Shown: positions 16,965 through 26,757, counted from the first letter of the stretch. The stretch: DNA of 64,000 bases from Clostridium homopropionicum DSM 5847 (GCF_001263795.1 NZ_LHUR01000011.1:205198-269197), one strand, 5' to 3'. Translations and numbers: made by a program. Notes: a model not told the origin generated them from the letters alone.

Positions 16965-18095
16965 CTAAGCTCTTCCTCCCCAATTTTCTAGTTGTCCCAT
17001 CTTATAGTCTTCAAAGTAATCTCCCTCAATGGCCTCTCTAATTTCCTCCATCAGCTTATTATAGAAATGTAAATTGTGCAAAACACATAATCTCATTGCT
17101 AACATTTCCTTAGCCTTAAATAAGTGCCTAATGTATGCTCTGGTATAATGCTGGCAAGCTGGACAAGTACAGTCTTCATCAATGGGCTTTGTATCTAGCT
17201 CATACTTAGCATTAAATAGATTTATTTTACCGTATTTAGTGAATACATGACCATGCCTTCCATTTCGCGCAGGAAGCACACAGTCAAAAAAATCCACTCC
17301 TCTTGATACTGCCTCAAGTATATTGCTAGGTATTCCAACTCCCATAAGATATCTAGGTTTATTTGAAGGCAAGTATGGTTCTACCGCTTCAATTATTCTA
17401 TACATTTCCTCATGAGTTTCTCCAACTGCAAGACCACCAATAGCATAACCATCTAAATCAAACTTAGATATTTCCTTTGCATGCTTTATTCTAATGTCGT
17501 CAAATACCCCACCTTGATTTATTCCAAACAGCATCTGTCTTTTATTAATTGTATCAGATTGAGAATTTAATTTTTCCATTTCCTTTGCACATCTCTCAAG
17601 CCATCTTGTAGTTCTATCAACGGATTTTTCTACATAATTTCTTGGAGAAGGATTTTCAACACATTCATCAAAAGCCATGGCTATGGTTGAGGCTAGGTTA
17701 CTTTGAATTTGCATGCTTTCCTCTGGACCCATAAATATTCTCTTACCATCAATATGAGAATTAAAATAAACCCCTTCCTCCTGTATTTTTCTCATCTGAG
17801 AAAGTGAAAAAACTTGAAATCCACCTGAATCCGTAAGTATAGGTCTATCCCAGTTCATAAATTTATGTAACCCACCAAGTTTTTTTATTATTTCATCTCC
17901 TGGTCTTAAATGCAAATGATATGTATTTGATAATTCTACTTGACAACCAATCTCATATAAATCCATAGAAGAAACAGCACCTTTTATAGCAGCTAATGTT
18001 CCAACATTCATAAATACCGGAGTCTGAATAACTCCATGTGTGGTTGTAAATTCTCCTCTTCTAGCATTTCCATTCTTTTTTATTAACTTAAACAC
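16965..18095 (-). CDS. tgt: Queuine/preQ1 tRNA-guanine transglycosylase
   Basis: This 376-residue TIM-barrel enzyme swaps guanine 34 for preQ1 in GUN-anticodon tRNAs. Catalytic and substrate motifs are LTDSGGFQVFSLS and DFFDCVLPARNGRHGHVF. The zinc site is CTCPAC with C and H ligands in the following helix (RLCVLHNLHFY). The GTG at 18095 lies seven bases after AAGGGGA and is chosen over an ATG at 18113, which would put that site inside the gene. The next enzyme of the pathway, queA, is just upstream. Confidence 0.96.
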   Translation of the reverse strand: MFKLIKKNGNARRGEFTTTHGVIQTPVFMNVGTLAAIKGAVSSMDLYEIGCQVELSNTYHLHLRPGDEIIKKLGGLHKFMNWDRPILTDSGGFQVFSLSQMRKIQEEGVYFNSHIDGKRIFMGPEESMQIQSNLASTIAMAFDECVENPSPRNYVEKSVDRTTRWLERCAKEMEKLNSQSDTINKRQMLFGINQGGVFDDIRIKHAKEISKFDLDGYAIGGLAVGETHEEMYRIIEAVEPYLPSNKPRYLMGVGIPSNILEAVSRGVDFFDCVLPARNGRHGHVFTKYGKINLFNAKYELDTKPIDEDCTCPACQHYTRAYIRHLFKAKEMLAMRLCVLHNLHFYNKLMEEIREAIEGDYFEDYKMGQLENWGGRA

Positions 18096-18158
18096 ATTAT
18101 TTCCCCTTTTCATGTTTATAATTCAGAGATTTTATTATTTTTTTAATCCTTATTAAGA

Positions 18159-19184
18159 TTATTTAATTATCATTGCATCTCCGAAGCTAAAAAATCTATA
18201 TTTTTCTTCTACTGCTTCTGAGTATGCTTTTAAAATTAGCTCTCTACTTGAAAATGCACTAACTAACATCAATAAAGTTGATTGAGGTAAATGAAAGTTT
18301 GTAATTAATGCATCCACTACTTTAAATTTATATCCAGGATATATAAATATATTAGTCCATCCAGATTGTTCTCTAACCGATCCATCAATAGTGCTTATAG
18401 TTTCTAAAGTTCTACAGGAGGTTGTTCCAACGGCTATTATTCTTCCGCCGTTTCTTTTGGTTTTATTTATTAACTCCACATCTTCTTTTAATATTGTATA
18501 ATATTCAGAATGCATTGGATGCTCTTCAATATTTTCAACCTTCACTGGTCTGAAGGTTCCAAGTCCTACATGCAACGTAACAAAAGCGATTTTTACTCCT
18601 TTATCCTTAATTTTCTTTAATAATTCTTCAGTAAAGTGAAGTCCTGCTGTTGGAGCTGCTGCAGAACCATTTTCTTTTGAATAAACTGTCTGATACCTCT
18701 CCTTATCTTCAAGTCTTTCTCTAATATACGGTGGTAATGGCATCTGTCCTAGCTTATCGAGCACCTCTTCAAAAATCCCTTCATATTGGAACTGAACTAT
18801 TCTGCTTCCTTCTTCTCCAATATCTTTTACCTTAGCCTTAAGCTCTCCATTCCCGAAGATAAACTTTGAACCAACCTTAGCTCTTTTCCCAGGCTTAACT
18901 AGGGTTTCCCAAGTATCTTTATCAATCCTTTTTAATAGTAGAAACTCCATCTTTCCACCAGTATTTTCCTTTTCTCCAATTAATCTTGCAGGAAGCACCC
19001 TTGTATTATTTAATACTAAACAGTCTCCGTCATTTAAGTATTCAATTATATTTTTGAATCTCTTGTGTTCTATCTTCCCTGTATCTTTGCTTATTACCAT
19101 TAGCCTTGACTCATCTCTTTTTTCTAAAGGATGTTGTGCAATCAACTCTTCTGGTAAATAAAAATCAAAATCCGTTACTTTCAC
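18159..19184 (-). CDS. queA: S-adenosylmethionine:tRNA ribosyltransferase-isomerase
   Basis: This 341-residue enzyme transfers and rearranges the ribose of SAM onto preQ1-tRNA to give epoxyqueuosine. The start segment [26 protein letters not shown], the [17 protein letters not shown] motif, [11 protein letters not shown] and [16 protein letters not shown] are diagnostic. GTG 19184 is preceded by AGAGGGG at nine bases; an in-frame TTG at 19193 touches that site directly and is rejected. It lies 15 bases after ruvB. Confidence 0.96.
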   Translation of the reverse strand: MKVTDFDFYLPEELIAQHPLEKRDESRLMVISKDTGKIEHKRFKNIIEYLNDGDCLVLNNTRVLPARLIGEKENTGGKMEFLLLKRIDKDTWETLVKPGKRAKVGSKFIFGNGELKAKVKDIGEEGSRIVQFQYEGIFEEVLDKLGQMPLPPYIRERLEDKERYQTVYSKENGSAAAPTAGLHFTEELLKKIKDKGVKIAFVTLHVGLGTFRPVKVENIEEHPMHSEYYTILKEDVELINKTKRNGGRIIAVGTTSCRTLETISTIDGSVREQSGWTNIFIYPGYKFKVVDALITNFHLPQSTLLMLVSAFSSRELILKAYSEAVEEKYRFFSFGDAMIIK

Positions 19185-19199
19185 TATGTCCAACCCCTC

Positions 19200-20213
19200 T
19201 TAAGATAACTTTGTCTGTTCTATGTAGTTTCTTCTTAGATGTTTATAAGCTTTCTCAGTAGCCTTTCTTCCTCTAGGCATCCTTATAATGAATCCCTTTT
19301 GAAGTAAATAAGGTTCATAAACATCTTGAATTGTATCTAATTCTTCACCAATAAAATAGGAAAGAGTCTCAAGTCCTACAGGACCACCATCAAAATTGTC
19401 AATTATTGCTTCTAATATTTTATTATCTATTCTATCAAAGCCTTCATCATCAATTTCTAGAAGTTCTAGGGCAGCTTTAGAAATTTGAAGGTTTATTATC
19501 CCATTTCCCTTAACTTCACAGTAATCTCTTACTCTTTTTAATATTCTATTTGCTATTCTTGGAGTTCCTCTTGATCTTCTAGCCACCTCCATGGCAGCTT
19601 CCATTTCTATAGGAACTCCTAAAATTTTTGAGGATCTTATTATTATCTCTTTTAATTCTTCCTCATTGTAAAATTCCATTGAGCTAAGTACTCCAAACCT
19701 ATCTCGTAGTGGAGAAGTTAATAAACCCACTCTGGTTGTTGCACCAATTAGAGTAAATCGCGGTAAATCTAATCTAATTGACTTAGCTGCAGCACCTTTC
19801 CCAATAACAATATCTAATGCATTATCCTCCATAGCAGGATATAATATTTCCTCAACAGTTCTATTTAGTCTGTGAATTTCATCGATAAACAATACATCAT
19901 AGTCATTTAAAGTTGTTAGTATCGCTGCTAAATCCCCGGCTCTTTCTATAGCGGGTCCTGAGGTGACCTTTAAACTTCCGCCCATTTCTCTTGCTATTAT
20001 ATTTGCTAATGTAGTTTTCCCAAGGCCAGGAGGCCCATACAGCAAAACATGGTCTAAGGCTTCTTTTCTCTTTTGGGCAGCCTTTATGAATATATCCAAT
20101 TTTTCTTTAACCTTCTTTTGACCAATGTACTCACTTAAGCATTTAGGTCTTAGTGAATATTCTATTTCTACATCTTCACTTCTGTAAGAAGGAGAAATTA
20201 GTCGGTCTTCCAT
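19200..20213 (-). CDS. ruvB: Holliday junction branch-migration helicase RuvB
   Basis: The 337-residue AAA+ motor has the Walker A motif GPPGLGKT (60-67), Walker B with [11 protein letters not shown], sensor residues in [18 protein letters not shown] and a C-terminal winged-helix domain ending with [15 protein letters not shown]. With RuvA it drives branch migration of Holliday junctions during recombinational repair. It starts 12 bases after ruvA behind GGGGGA, and no ruvC is present here. Confidence 0.97.
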   Translation of the reverse strand: MEDRLISPSYRSEDVEIEYSLRPKCLSEYIGQKKVKEKLDIFIKAAQKRKEALDHVLLYGPPGLGKTTLANIIAREMGGSLKVTSGPAIERAGDLAAILTTLNDYDVLFIDEIHRLNRTVEEILYPAMEDNALDIVIGKGAAAKSIRLDLPRFTLIGATTRVGLLTSPLRDRFGVLSSMEFYNEEELKEIIIRSSKILGVPIEMEAAMEVARRSRGTPRIANRILKRVRDYCEVKGNGIINLQISKAALELLEIDDEGFDRIDNKILEAIIDNFDGGPVGLETLSYFIGEELDTIQDVYEPYLLQKGFIIRMPRGRKATEKAYKHLRRNYIEQTKLS

Positions 20214-20225
20214 AGAAAATCCCCC

Positions 20226-20825
20226 CTAATTCATTAAATGCTTCAAACAGTTCTTTATAATTATTTCCAAATTAGCTTTAAGATCAACAGATTTCAAAGC
20301 TCCTTCTGCTTCTTTTTCTGAAAAACCTAATGCAAGTAAGGCAGACATAGCTTCAACATAATTGTTACCACTATCATTAGACTCTTCATTATTTAAATTC
20401 ATATCTTTATTATCTTCTCTTGTCTTGCCAACCTTATCTGCTAGCTCTAATATTATTCTCTGTGCTATTTTTTTACCTATTCCTGGTGCTTTCATAAGCA
20501 TATTATAGTCGCTGGTTACTATTGATAATTTTAGTTTATTTACATTGCTAATGGACAATAAGGATAAGGCCGCTTTTCTTCCTACTCCGTTTATTGTCAT
20601 TAACAAATTAAACATTTCTCTTTCCTCTTCAGTCAAAAATCCATATAGTCCATTAAAATCTTCCCTAACTACTTGCTCAAGATACAATTTGACCTCTTCA
20701 TTAACATTGGGCATCTTTGCCATTGTACTCCCAGAGGTAAATATTTTGTAACCTATATTATTGTTTTCTACTATTATATAGTCTTTGCTTAATCCAATAT
20801 AAATACCTTTTATATACTCAAACAA
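20226..20825 (-). CDS. ruvA: Holliday junction DNA-binding protein RuvA
   Basis: The 199-residue protein starts MFEYIKGIYIGLSKDYIIVE, the normal RuvA beginning. An OB domain, a helix-hairpin-helix region (GVGRKAALSLL, APGIGKKIAQRII) and a C-terminal RuvB-binding domain (about 150-199, with ALLALGFSEKEAEGAL) follow. TTG 20825 follows GGAGGA by about eight bases. An upstream ATG at 20840 overlaps the ribosome site and would add five residues not found in the family. Confidence 0.95.
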   Translation of the reverse strand: MFEYIKGIYIGLSKDYIIVENNNIGYKIFTSGSTMAKMPNVNEEVKLYLEQVVREDFNGLYGFLTEEEREMFNLLMTINGVGRKAALSLLSISNVNKLKLSIVTSDYNMLMKAPGIGKKIAQRIILELADKVGKTREDNKDMNLNNEESNDSGNNYVEAMSALLALGFSEKEAEGALKSVDLKANLEIIIKNCLKHLMN

Positions 20826-20917
20826 AATAAAGTCCTCCAAGTATTGTATTTATTTCATATAATACTTTATCATTTAAACTTTAATTTATCAAGAAAACAG
20901 TTCTTAATAAATAATAT

Positions 20918-21035
20918 AAGAAAAATGCGATGCATTTTTCTTAAGTAACCAGTAACCAGTTGCCAGTAGGATTAATAAAACTGGTTACTGGGAATTGGTT
21001 ACTGGTTACTAAGAATCTTACGTCGTAAAATTCTT
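20918..21035. repeat. Palindrome-bounded heptad repeat element, copy B (inverted relative to A)
   Basis: This is the reverse complement of copy A with a handful of differences. It has end palindromes at 20918-20942 (arm AAGAAAAATGCG, one mismatch) and 21011-21035 (arm AAGAATCTTACG, one mismatch) and an interior of AGTAACC-type heptads on each arm. It fills the gap between ruvA and the BofC-like gene. The one or two mismatches in each palindrome show it is an older or relaxed copy. Confidence 0.85.
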
Positions 21036-21080
21036 ATGTTCTGCAATATTCCATAATAAAATTAAAATATGAAATGCATC

Positions 21081-21707
21081 TTACTCAAGCATTTCATATT
21101 TTATATCAAAATCTCTAATACCATCATTTAATTTTTCAATACTTTCAAATTGCATAGAAGTATCACCAGTAATGATTTTCTTTATATCCTGCGGCTTTAA
21201 GTTAGTCACTTTTGTACCAGTTCCCTCTTTGCTAATAATATTACCTTTGTCATCAAAGATACTTCCTTTATCATTGCTTTTAGCAATTACAATTTCATTA
21301 TTAATAGCAACTAGCACGTACATATTAGCTAAATACTTTATAGGGCTTCTTTCTAATATTATTGAACTGTCACTAATATCTTTTAAATAATATCCATCTT
21401 GCTTATATATTTCTTGAATTTCTGAACCCTTTTTTCCTAATAAGTTTTCTTCTTCTACAGTTTTAATTCTTTCTACTAGATACTTGTCTCCAGATTTTAT
21501 TTGAAATATAACTTCGAATCCCTCTTTTCCAATTTTATCCATAGCATTTTTATTACCTATTCCAAAACCACCAACATCCACCGTTAGGTCTTGATCGCTA
21601 TTTTTATTTTTTATTGAACTATCTTCTGTATAACTTTTTCCTATAAAAAACCCTGCAGTAAAACACAAAGTTAATATTAATATTAATAAGAATTTCTTTA
21701 CTACCAT
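21081..21707 (-). CDS. BofC-like membrane-anchored or secreted protein
   Basis: The 208-residue protein has a signal-anchor (about 4-24, FLLILILTLCFTAGFFIGKS) and an extracytoplasmic part containing YKQDGYYLKDISDSSIILE. That segment resembles the BofC C-terminal domain (bypass of forespore control of pro-sigma-K processing). bofC also precedes ruvA-ruvB in Bacillus, so synteny supports the call, but overall similarity is judged by eye only. Its ATG and ribosome site sit within a strong hairpin. Confidence 0.6.
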   Translation of the reverse strand: MVVKKFLLILILTLCFTAGFFIGKSYTEDSSIKNKNSDQDLTVDVGGFGIGNKNAMDKIGKEGFEVIFQIKSGDKYLVERIKTVEEENLLGKKGSEIQEIYKQDGYYLKDISDSSIILERSPIKYLANMYVLVAINNEIVIAKSNDKGSIFDDKGNIISKEGTGTKVTNLKPQDIKKIITGDTSMQFESIEKLNDGIRDFDIKYEMLE

Positions 21708-21734
21708 AATATCACTCCTTTTCTGATATTATGG
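21704..21734 (-). promoter_or_regulatory. Hairpin enclosing the ribosome site and start codon of the BofC-like gene
   Basis: In the mRNA the arms CCAUAAUAUCA and UGAUAUUAUGG pair perfectly over 11 bp, leaving a 9-base loop GAAAAGGAG that carries the ribosome-binding site. The AUG start (21707-21705) is in the 3' arm. Such a structure could limit translation. Confidence 0.5.
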
Positions 21735-21770
21735 CAATTTTTAGATATTTTATTCATTATTTAGGAATAT

Positions 21771-22622
21771 TTATTTGTCCTTAAATATTTCTGGAATTAC
21801 ATAATGATTGAAAAATTCTTCAACATCTACTTTTTCATTTACTTTTCTTAATAGATTTTCCACAAGCCCCGACACGTATCTTACTCCAATATCTTGTTTA
21901 AAATTATCTTCTTTTCTCATATCAGCTTCTTTTTTATCAGCAAAATAAACATTCTTTACACCTTGTACAATACCTGGGATCAATATATCTTCTAAAATTC
22001 TTTCTTCAATAAATTTATCCTTAGCTTTTTCAAATGCATAGTTGCTTTTTTCACCAATGGTACTTCCAATCTTCTCTACACTTCTAGATACCTTTTCTTT
22101 TACTTCTTTTCCACTAATTTTATCTCTTTTTCTCATTAAATTTAAATTAAGAATATAGTTGTATTTTATAGAATGCTTGATTTCATCAGTTATAATTTCA
22201 AATAACATATCTCTATAGTAAGTGTATGGAATCCCTTGTCTAATTTTTCTATAGGTTTCTACAGCTCTTAACTCACCCATTAGTGCCTTTTTTACACCAT
22301 CAATATAGGAAACAGGTTTTTCAAATTGTTCATTCATATCTTCCTTTACATCTCTTTGAGTAAAATCCTTAAATATTTTCCTGAACATTCTGTTATGTTT
22401 TCTTTCATCATCTCTTATGGATATAATAATATCCTTTTCCTCTTGTGTTGGAGCCTGGCTAATTAAATAATCATAAAATAATTCATCTTCTCTTTCTCCT
22501 TGAACAGCCTTTTCTACAAGTGCAAGTGATTCCATAAGATCATTTTGCATGTTAACCATGCTTCCCATGTTATTCATATTATTCATATTAAATTGTTCCA
22601 TGCTATTTCTAACATATGCCAT
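21771..22622 (-). CDS. Ferritin-like (rubrerythrin-fold) protein with C-terminal extension
   Basis: The 283-residue protein has a Met/Asn-rich head (about 1-28), then a four-helix ferritin-like domain with carboxylate-histidine pairs: E43, ERKH at 73-76, E117 in GELRAVE, and EIKH at 147-150. These suggest a diiron centre as in rubrerythrin-type or Mn-catalase-type proteins. No rubredoxin Cys4 domain is present. Residues 165-283 form a separate helical, charged region of unknown role. It may handle iron or peroxide stress. It is divergent to the DUF4190-like gene. Confidence 0.7.
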   Translation of the reverse strand: MAYVRNSMEQFNMNNMNNMGSMVNMQNDLMESLALVEKAVQGEREDELFYDYLISQAPTQEEKDIIISIRDDERKHNRMFRKIFKDFTQRDVKEDMNEQFEKPVSYIDGVKKALMGELRAVETYRKIRQGIPYTYYRDMLFEIITDEIKHSIKYNYILNLNLMRKRDKISGKEVKEKVSRSVEKIGSTIGEKSNYAFEKAKDKFIEERILEDILIPGIVQGVKNVYFADKKEADMRKEDNFKQDIGVRYVSGLVENLLRKVNEKVDVEEFFNHYVIPEIFKDK

Positions 22623-22761
22623 TAAGTTTTACCTCCTAAACTTTAGTACTATACATACTATGATTTTGAAGTTTAAGGTGTAACACTTCTTGTCATAAAA
22701 TTAATAATTATAAATATACATTAAAGGAACACAACTTTATTATTCTCAAGGAGGCATATTA

Positions 22762-23034
22762 ATGAAAAATGATGGTTTATCTATTACTTCAATGATCCTA
22801 GGTATCGTTGGAATAGTACTTACTTTTATACCTGGGCTAAACTTCGTTGGTATTGTATGCGGAATACTTGCAATAGTCTTTGGGGTTATGAGCAAAAATA
22901 AAATTAATAACTCAAATAATGAGCTTTCTGGCTTAGGCATGGCTAAAGCTGGTATGATTTTAGGTATTATTACTATAGGTATTTTTATTGTAACCCTTGC
23001 TGCATGCGGTGCAATTTTAGGCTCATTAACTTAA
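22762..23034 (+). CDS. DUF4190-like small membrane protein
   Basis: The 90-residue protein has two long hydrophobic stretches (about 7-42 and 58-88) separated by a polar loop (KNKINNSNNELSG) and the repeated SMILGIVGIVL / AGMILGIITIGIF pattern of DUF4190 proteins. The function of this family is unknown; it may sit in the membrane as a hairpin. An AGGAGG-like site (AAGGAGGCATATTA) precedes ATG 22762. One of the few plus-strand genes, it ends in a bidirectional terminator. Confidence 0.75.
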   Translation: MKNDGLSITSMILGIVGIVLTFIPGLNFVGIVCGILAIVFGVMSKNKINNSNNELSGLGMAKAGMILGIITIGIFIVTLAACGAILGSLT

Positions 23035-23073
23035 CCTATGAAAAATAGATATTTTATAGTTTTTTAAAAATAG

Positions 23074-23112
23074 AAGCTGCTACTGAATGATTAAATCATT
23101 TAGTAGCAGCTT
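23074..23112. terminator. Bidirectional terminator
   Basis: AAGCTGCTACT at 23074-23084 pairs with its complement at 23102-23112. The stem can extend through TGAATGA/TCATTTA to a small loop. T runs occur on both sides (TTTCTTTA on plus, TTCTATTTTTAAA on minus). It lies between the convergent DUF4190-like gene and the YebC gene. Confidence 0.8.
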
Positions 23113-23135
23113 TCTTTATATTGACTATTTAATTC

Positions 23136-23876
23136 TTAACCTTCCCATTCGTCAGGGAATTCTGCATTGTGATAAACGTCTTGAACATCATCGTCATCCT
23201 CAATCATATCTAATAGCTTTTGTGTTTGTGGTGCTGTTTCCATATCTACTGATGCCATAACATCTGGAATCATAGTAACATCTGCTTCTAAGAAAGAGTA
23301 CCCTAGCTTTTCAAGTTCTTCACGAATAGTTGAAAAGTCTAATGGATCTGTTAAAATTTCAAAAGCTTCTTCTTCAGCATTAAAATCTTCAGCCCCTGCT
23401 TCTAAAGCCTGCATCATTAATTCATCTTCATCTATATCATCTGTTCTTTCAATTACTATTTGACCTTTCCTTTGGAACATATAAGAAACACATCCGCTGG
23501 CTCCAAGGTTTCCGCCATATTTATCAAATATATGCCTTGCACTTGCTGCGCTTCTGTTTCTATTGTCAGTTAAGAATTTTACCATAACTGCAACTCCACC
23601 TGGAGCATATCCTTCATATATTATTTCTTCGTAAGTTATTCCTTCAAGTTCACCAGAACCTTTTTTAATTGCTCTTTCAATAGTATCACCAGGCATATTT
23701 GCTGCTTTTGCTTTAGCGATTACATCTTTTAATTTTGAATTTGTATCTGGATTTGAACCACCATCTCTTGCAGCTAAAATAAGTTCTCTACCGATTTTAG
23801 TAAATATCTTACCTTTTTTCGCATCATTTTTTCCTTTTTTAGCTTGAATATTGTGCCACTTTGAATGTCCTGACAT
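23136..23876 (-). CDS. YebC/PmpR-family protein (TACO1-like)
   Basis: The 246-residue protein begins [31 protein letters not shown], the hallmark of the family. It carries the acidic middle and end ([39 protein letters not shown]). Family members were named transcriptional regulators, and more recent work ties them to translation of difficult peptide stretches such as polyproline. It stands alone between a terminator and YigZ. Confidence 0.94.
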   Translation of the reverse strand: MSGHSKWHNIQAKKGKNDAKKGKIFTKIGRELILAARDGGSNPDTNSKLKDVIAKAKAANMPGDTIERAIKKGSGELEGITYEEIIYEGYAPGGVAVMVKFLTDNRNRSAASARHIFDKYGGNLGASGCVSYMFQRKGQIVIERTDDIDEDELMMQALEAGAEDFNAEEEAFEILTDPLDFSTIREELEKLGYSFLEADVTMIPDVMASVDMETAPQTQKLLDMIEDDDDVQDVYHNAEFPDEWEG

Positions 23877-23982
23877 CTATATTTCCCCCTACCTAATAAT
23901 ATGTATGTTTAATGTTATTGAATTTATTTTCAGTTTAAATCGTTTTATATTATATCATATAGAATTAATTTATTTCAAATAT

Positions 23983-24627
23983 TTATTCTGAATACAATCT
24001 TTCCCCTTGCTTAAAATAAAAACCCTTTTCTCCAAGCTTATAAGTGCTTTTACCAGAGGTCAATTCTGTAATTTTATTCATTATTATTTCAGCTTTATGT
24101 TCTTCAGTTAATATACGAAGAGCTACCACATCGGTATATTCTATATTTTCAATATGCCAATGATTTTGAGCACAGGTATATTGAACCTTGCCTAATAAAT
24201 CATAATCAATGCTAATATCTAAATTATGCCCTAAAACTTTTTCAACAATAACTGCATTTTCTATTGCAATTGATGCGCCTTTGGAGTAAGCTCTTACAAG
24301 TCCGCCAGCCCCTAATAAAGTCCCACCAAAGTATCTTGTTACAACCACCGCTACATTAGTTATACCATTTTTTTTAATCACTTCTAATACTGGAATCCCT
24401 GCTGTACCTTGAGGCTCTCCATCATCGCTGTATCTTTGTATTAGCGCATTCTCTCCAACAATATAAGCATAAACATTATGAGTAGCATCCTTATGTTTGC
24501 TTTTTATTAAGTCAACATATGCTTTTGCTTCTTCTTCATTCTCAACTCTTTTAGCATAGCCTATGAAAATTGACTTTTTCTCTTCAAATTCATTTTGCCC
24601 TTCATTTCTTATAGTAAAATAACTCAA
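23983..24627 (-). CDS. YigZ/IMPACT-family protein
   Basis: The 214-residue protein has the N-terminal UPF0029/IMPACT domain with RYSDDGEPQGTAGIPVLEVI and TRYFGGTLLGAGGLVRAYSKGA, and a C-terminal DUF1949 ferredoxin-like domain. Bacterial members are of uncertain function; eukaryotic IMPACT modulates the GCN2 kinase. Downstream it is separated from yebC by about 106 bases. The HTH/HEAT gene lies 22 bases upstream, so the two are likely cotranscribed. Confidence 0.92.
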   Translation of the reverse strand: MSYFTIRNEGQNEFEEKKSIFIGYAKRVENEEEAKAYVDLIKSKHKDATHNVYAYIVGENALIQRYSDDGEPQGTAGIPVLEVIKKNGITNVAVVVTRYFGGTLLGAGGLVRAYSKGASIAIENAVIVEKVLGHNLDISIDYDLLGKVQYTCAQNHWHIENIEYTDVVALRILTEEHKAEIIMNKITELTSGKSTYKLGEKGFYFKQGERLYSE

Positions 24628-24649
24628 TACTCTTCAATCCTTCCAATAT

Positions 24650-25318
24650 TTAAAGTTTATCTTTATCTTCTAAACTGCAAAGATATTCATCAGCTGCTTT
24701 CATTATATAACTTTTATCTGTACTGTTTTTTAATGACATTATTTTCTCTTTTGCTTTTACACTATTTAATTTTTGCAAAGCCTTAATTGCATAAGTAATA
24801 ACCTGAGGGTTACTATCCTCTAGTGCTCTAATTAATGGCATTTCACAGCTTTGATTTTCAAGTTTACCCATAGCAGAAATAGCCATTCTCCTAACGTTAA
24901 CAATATTATTTACAGAAGCTTTTACTAGAATTCCCAAACCCTTAGCATCTTTAAGTTCTCCCAATATCCATACTGCTATTTCTTTATGCTTTGAGTTCAT
25001 TTTAAGATAACTATTTATTATAAAATCCAATAATTTATTTTTGTTTTCTTCATTAAATGAACTTAGCAGCTCTTGTTTATCTCTTTTCCCAGCCTTTGTT
25101 ATTTCAATAAATAGTTCCTCTGTATTTTTGCTCCTAGCAAGAAACCTGTATTTTATTTTTCCTTCAATTATATGATTTTGAACTGTTGGTCTATCCAAAT
25201 TCCTAATTTTACAAATGCTATCTATATTTTTACCTTCAATAAATAGAAAATATGTAATATCCTCTTCAGAGTACTTTTCTATATCATTCCAATTAAATTC
25301 AACTAGACCCTTTTTCAT
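24650..25318 (-). CDS. HTH plus HEAT-repeat protein of unknown function
   Basis: In this 222-residue soluble protein residues about 17-55 (YSEEDITYFLFIEGKNIDSI then RNLDRPTVQNHI) look like a helix-turn-helix of the kind at the C-termini of RecQ/YpbB-type proteins. Residues about 95-205 contain three to four HEAT/Armadillo-like helical repeats (AVWILGELKDAKGLGILVKA, AISAMGKLENQSCEMPLIRA, AIKALQKLNSVKAKEKIMSL). The combination suggests a DNA- or protein-binding scaffold. It lies 13 bases after the MocR-type regulator gene and upstream of yigZ. Confidence 0.7.
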   Translation of the reverse strand: MKKGLVEFNWNDIEKYSEEDITYFLFIEGKNIDSICKIRNLDRPTVQNHIIEGKIKYRFLARSKNTEELFIEITKAGKRDKQELLSSFNEENKNKLLDFIINSYLKMNSKHKEIAVWILGELKDAKGLGILVKASVNNIVNVRRMAISAMGKLENQSCEMPLIRALEDSNPQVITYAIKALQKLNSVKAKEKIMSLKNSTDKSYIMKAADEYLCSLEDKDKL

Positions 25319-25330
25319 AAAATATCCCTC

Positions 25331-26734
25331 TTACTTCAAAATAGAATTTATAATATTTATACCTTCTCTGATTTGATTATTATTTGTTTGAGAAAAACTA
25401 AGCTTAAAGTATTTATATCCTTCATTATTATCTTTATAAAAAAGCACTCCGGGCGTAAAGACAACCTTATGTTTGAGACAAGAATTAAAAAGCTCTATGC
25501 AATTAACATCTATATTATCAGAAATTTTTAAATAAAAGCTTAATCCTCCTCCTGGGCTATTGTATTCTACTTTTTTTCCTAAAATTTCCTTTATGCATTT
25601 TTCCATAAATATATATCTAGATTTATATGAGGCATTTAATTTTTTAATATGTGCTTTCCAGTAACCAGAATTCATATATAAGTCTAGGGTTCTTTGCATC
25701 AAGCTAGAAGTTGTTCTGTCAGTATTTATTTTAGAATTCTGAATTGCATCATTAAACTCATCAGGAGTTATTAAGTATCCCATTCTTATACCAGGAAGAA
25801 AAATTTTAGAAAAACTTCTTATATACACAACCCTATCATTTCTATCTAAGCTTTTAAAACTTTCATATTTAATATTAGCATCATATATAAGCTCAGATAA
25901 ATAATCATCTTCAATAATATAAAAATCATATTCTTCTGCTAAATTCAAAATTTCTTTTTTCTTATTTAAGCTATAGCTGCTTCCAGTTGGATTTTGAAAA
26001 TAACTCATTAGATAGAAACATTTAATTTTATGCTTCTTAACTATGCTTCTTAATGAATTAATATCTATTCCATCCTTATTTATTTCAACTTCAAAAACCT
26101 TTGCTCTTCTACTTCTAAAAACATTTAGGGCTCCACTGTAAGTTGGCTTCTCTACAATAATATTATCATCAATGTTAATAATAGCTTTTGCTGCAATATC
26201 TATACCTTGTTGTGCTCCTGAAACTATAATAATATTTTCATTGTTTAACTTGCCCTTCCAAAAATACTTATTTATATTATCTCTTAATCCTAAAAAACCT
26301 AAAGCATCTTCATTGCTAAAAGCATCCGCCCCATCTCTATCAAGAACTTCATTTAAAGCTCGTTTAAAAGTATCTACTGGGAAAAAATCACTGCAGGTTG
26401 TTTCTCCAGTGAAATCAATGAAATCCTTATAATATCCTCCACTTATTTTTTTGTATATCTTAGAATATTCCTTTAAAAAATTTCTATTTTCTTCTTTAAC
26501 TTTAACATAGGTACCACTACCCATCTTTTGAATTGCTTGACCTTCAGTTTCTAATTTTTTATATGCATTAACAATAGTAACAGAGTTAACCTTAAGTAAT
26601 TTAGATAATTCTCTAATTGATGGCAACTTTTCACCATTTTTTAGCTCTTTAGCTTTTATAAGCTTTTTAATATGTCTTACTATTTGAATATACTTTGGTT
26701 CTTCCTCATTAAATTCAATTATATATTTATCCAT
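25331..26734 (-). CDS. MocR/PdxR-type GntR-family regulator with aminotransferase domain
   Basis: This 467-residue protein fuses a GntR winged helix (about 10-80, with GEKLPSIRELSKLLKVNSVT and GSGTYVKV) to a fold-type I aminotransferase-like domain. The PLP lysine is K310 in RSFSKIFLPG, with IIEDDY (274-279) and SYFQNPTG upstream. MocR proteins usually act as PLP- or amino-acid-responsive regulators rather than free enzymes. No PLP-synthesis or transport gene lies alongside, so the target is unknown. The next gene downstream is the HTH/HEAT protein. Confidence 0.88.
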   Translation of the reverse strand: MDKYIIEFNEEEPKYIQIVRHIKKLIKAKELKNGEKLPSIRELSKLLKVNSVTIVNAYKKLETEGQAIQKMGSGTYVKVKEENRNFLKEYSKIYKKISGGYYKDFIDFTGETTCSDFFPVDTFKRALNEVLDRDGADAFSNEDALGFLGLRDNINKYFWKGKLNNENIIIVSGAQQGIDIAAKAIINIDDNIIVEKPTYSGALNVFRSRRAKVFEVEINKDGIDINSLRSIVKKHKIKCFYLMSYFQNPTGSSYSLNKKKEILNLAEEYDFYIIEDDYLSELIYDANIKYESFKSLDRNDRVVYIRSFSKIFLPGIRMGYLITPDEFNDAIQNSKINTDRTTSSLMQRTLDLYMNSGYWKAHIKKLNASYKSRYIFMEKCIKEILGKKVEYNSPGGGLSFYLKISDNIDVNCIELFNSCLKHKVVFTPGVLFYKDNNEGYKYFKLSFSQTNNNQIREGINIINSILK

Positions 26735-26757
26735 AGCTTCTTCCCTTTAAAATAAAT

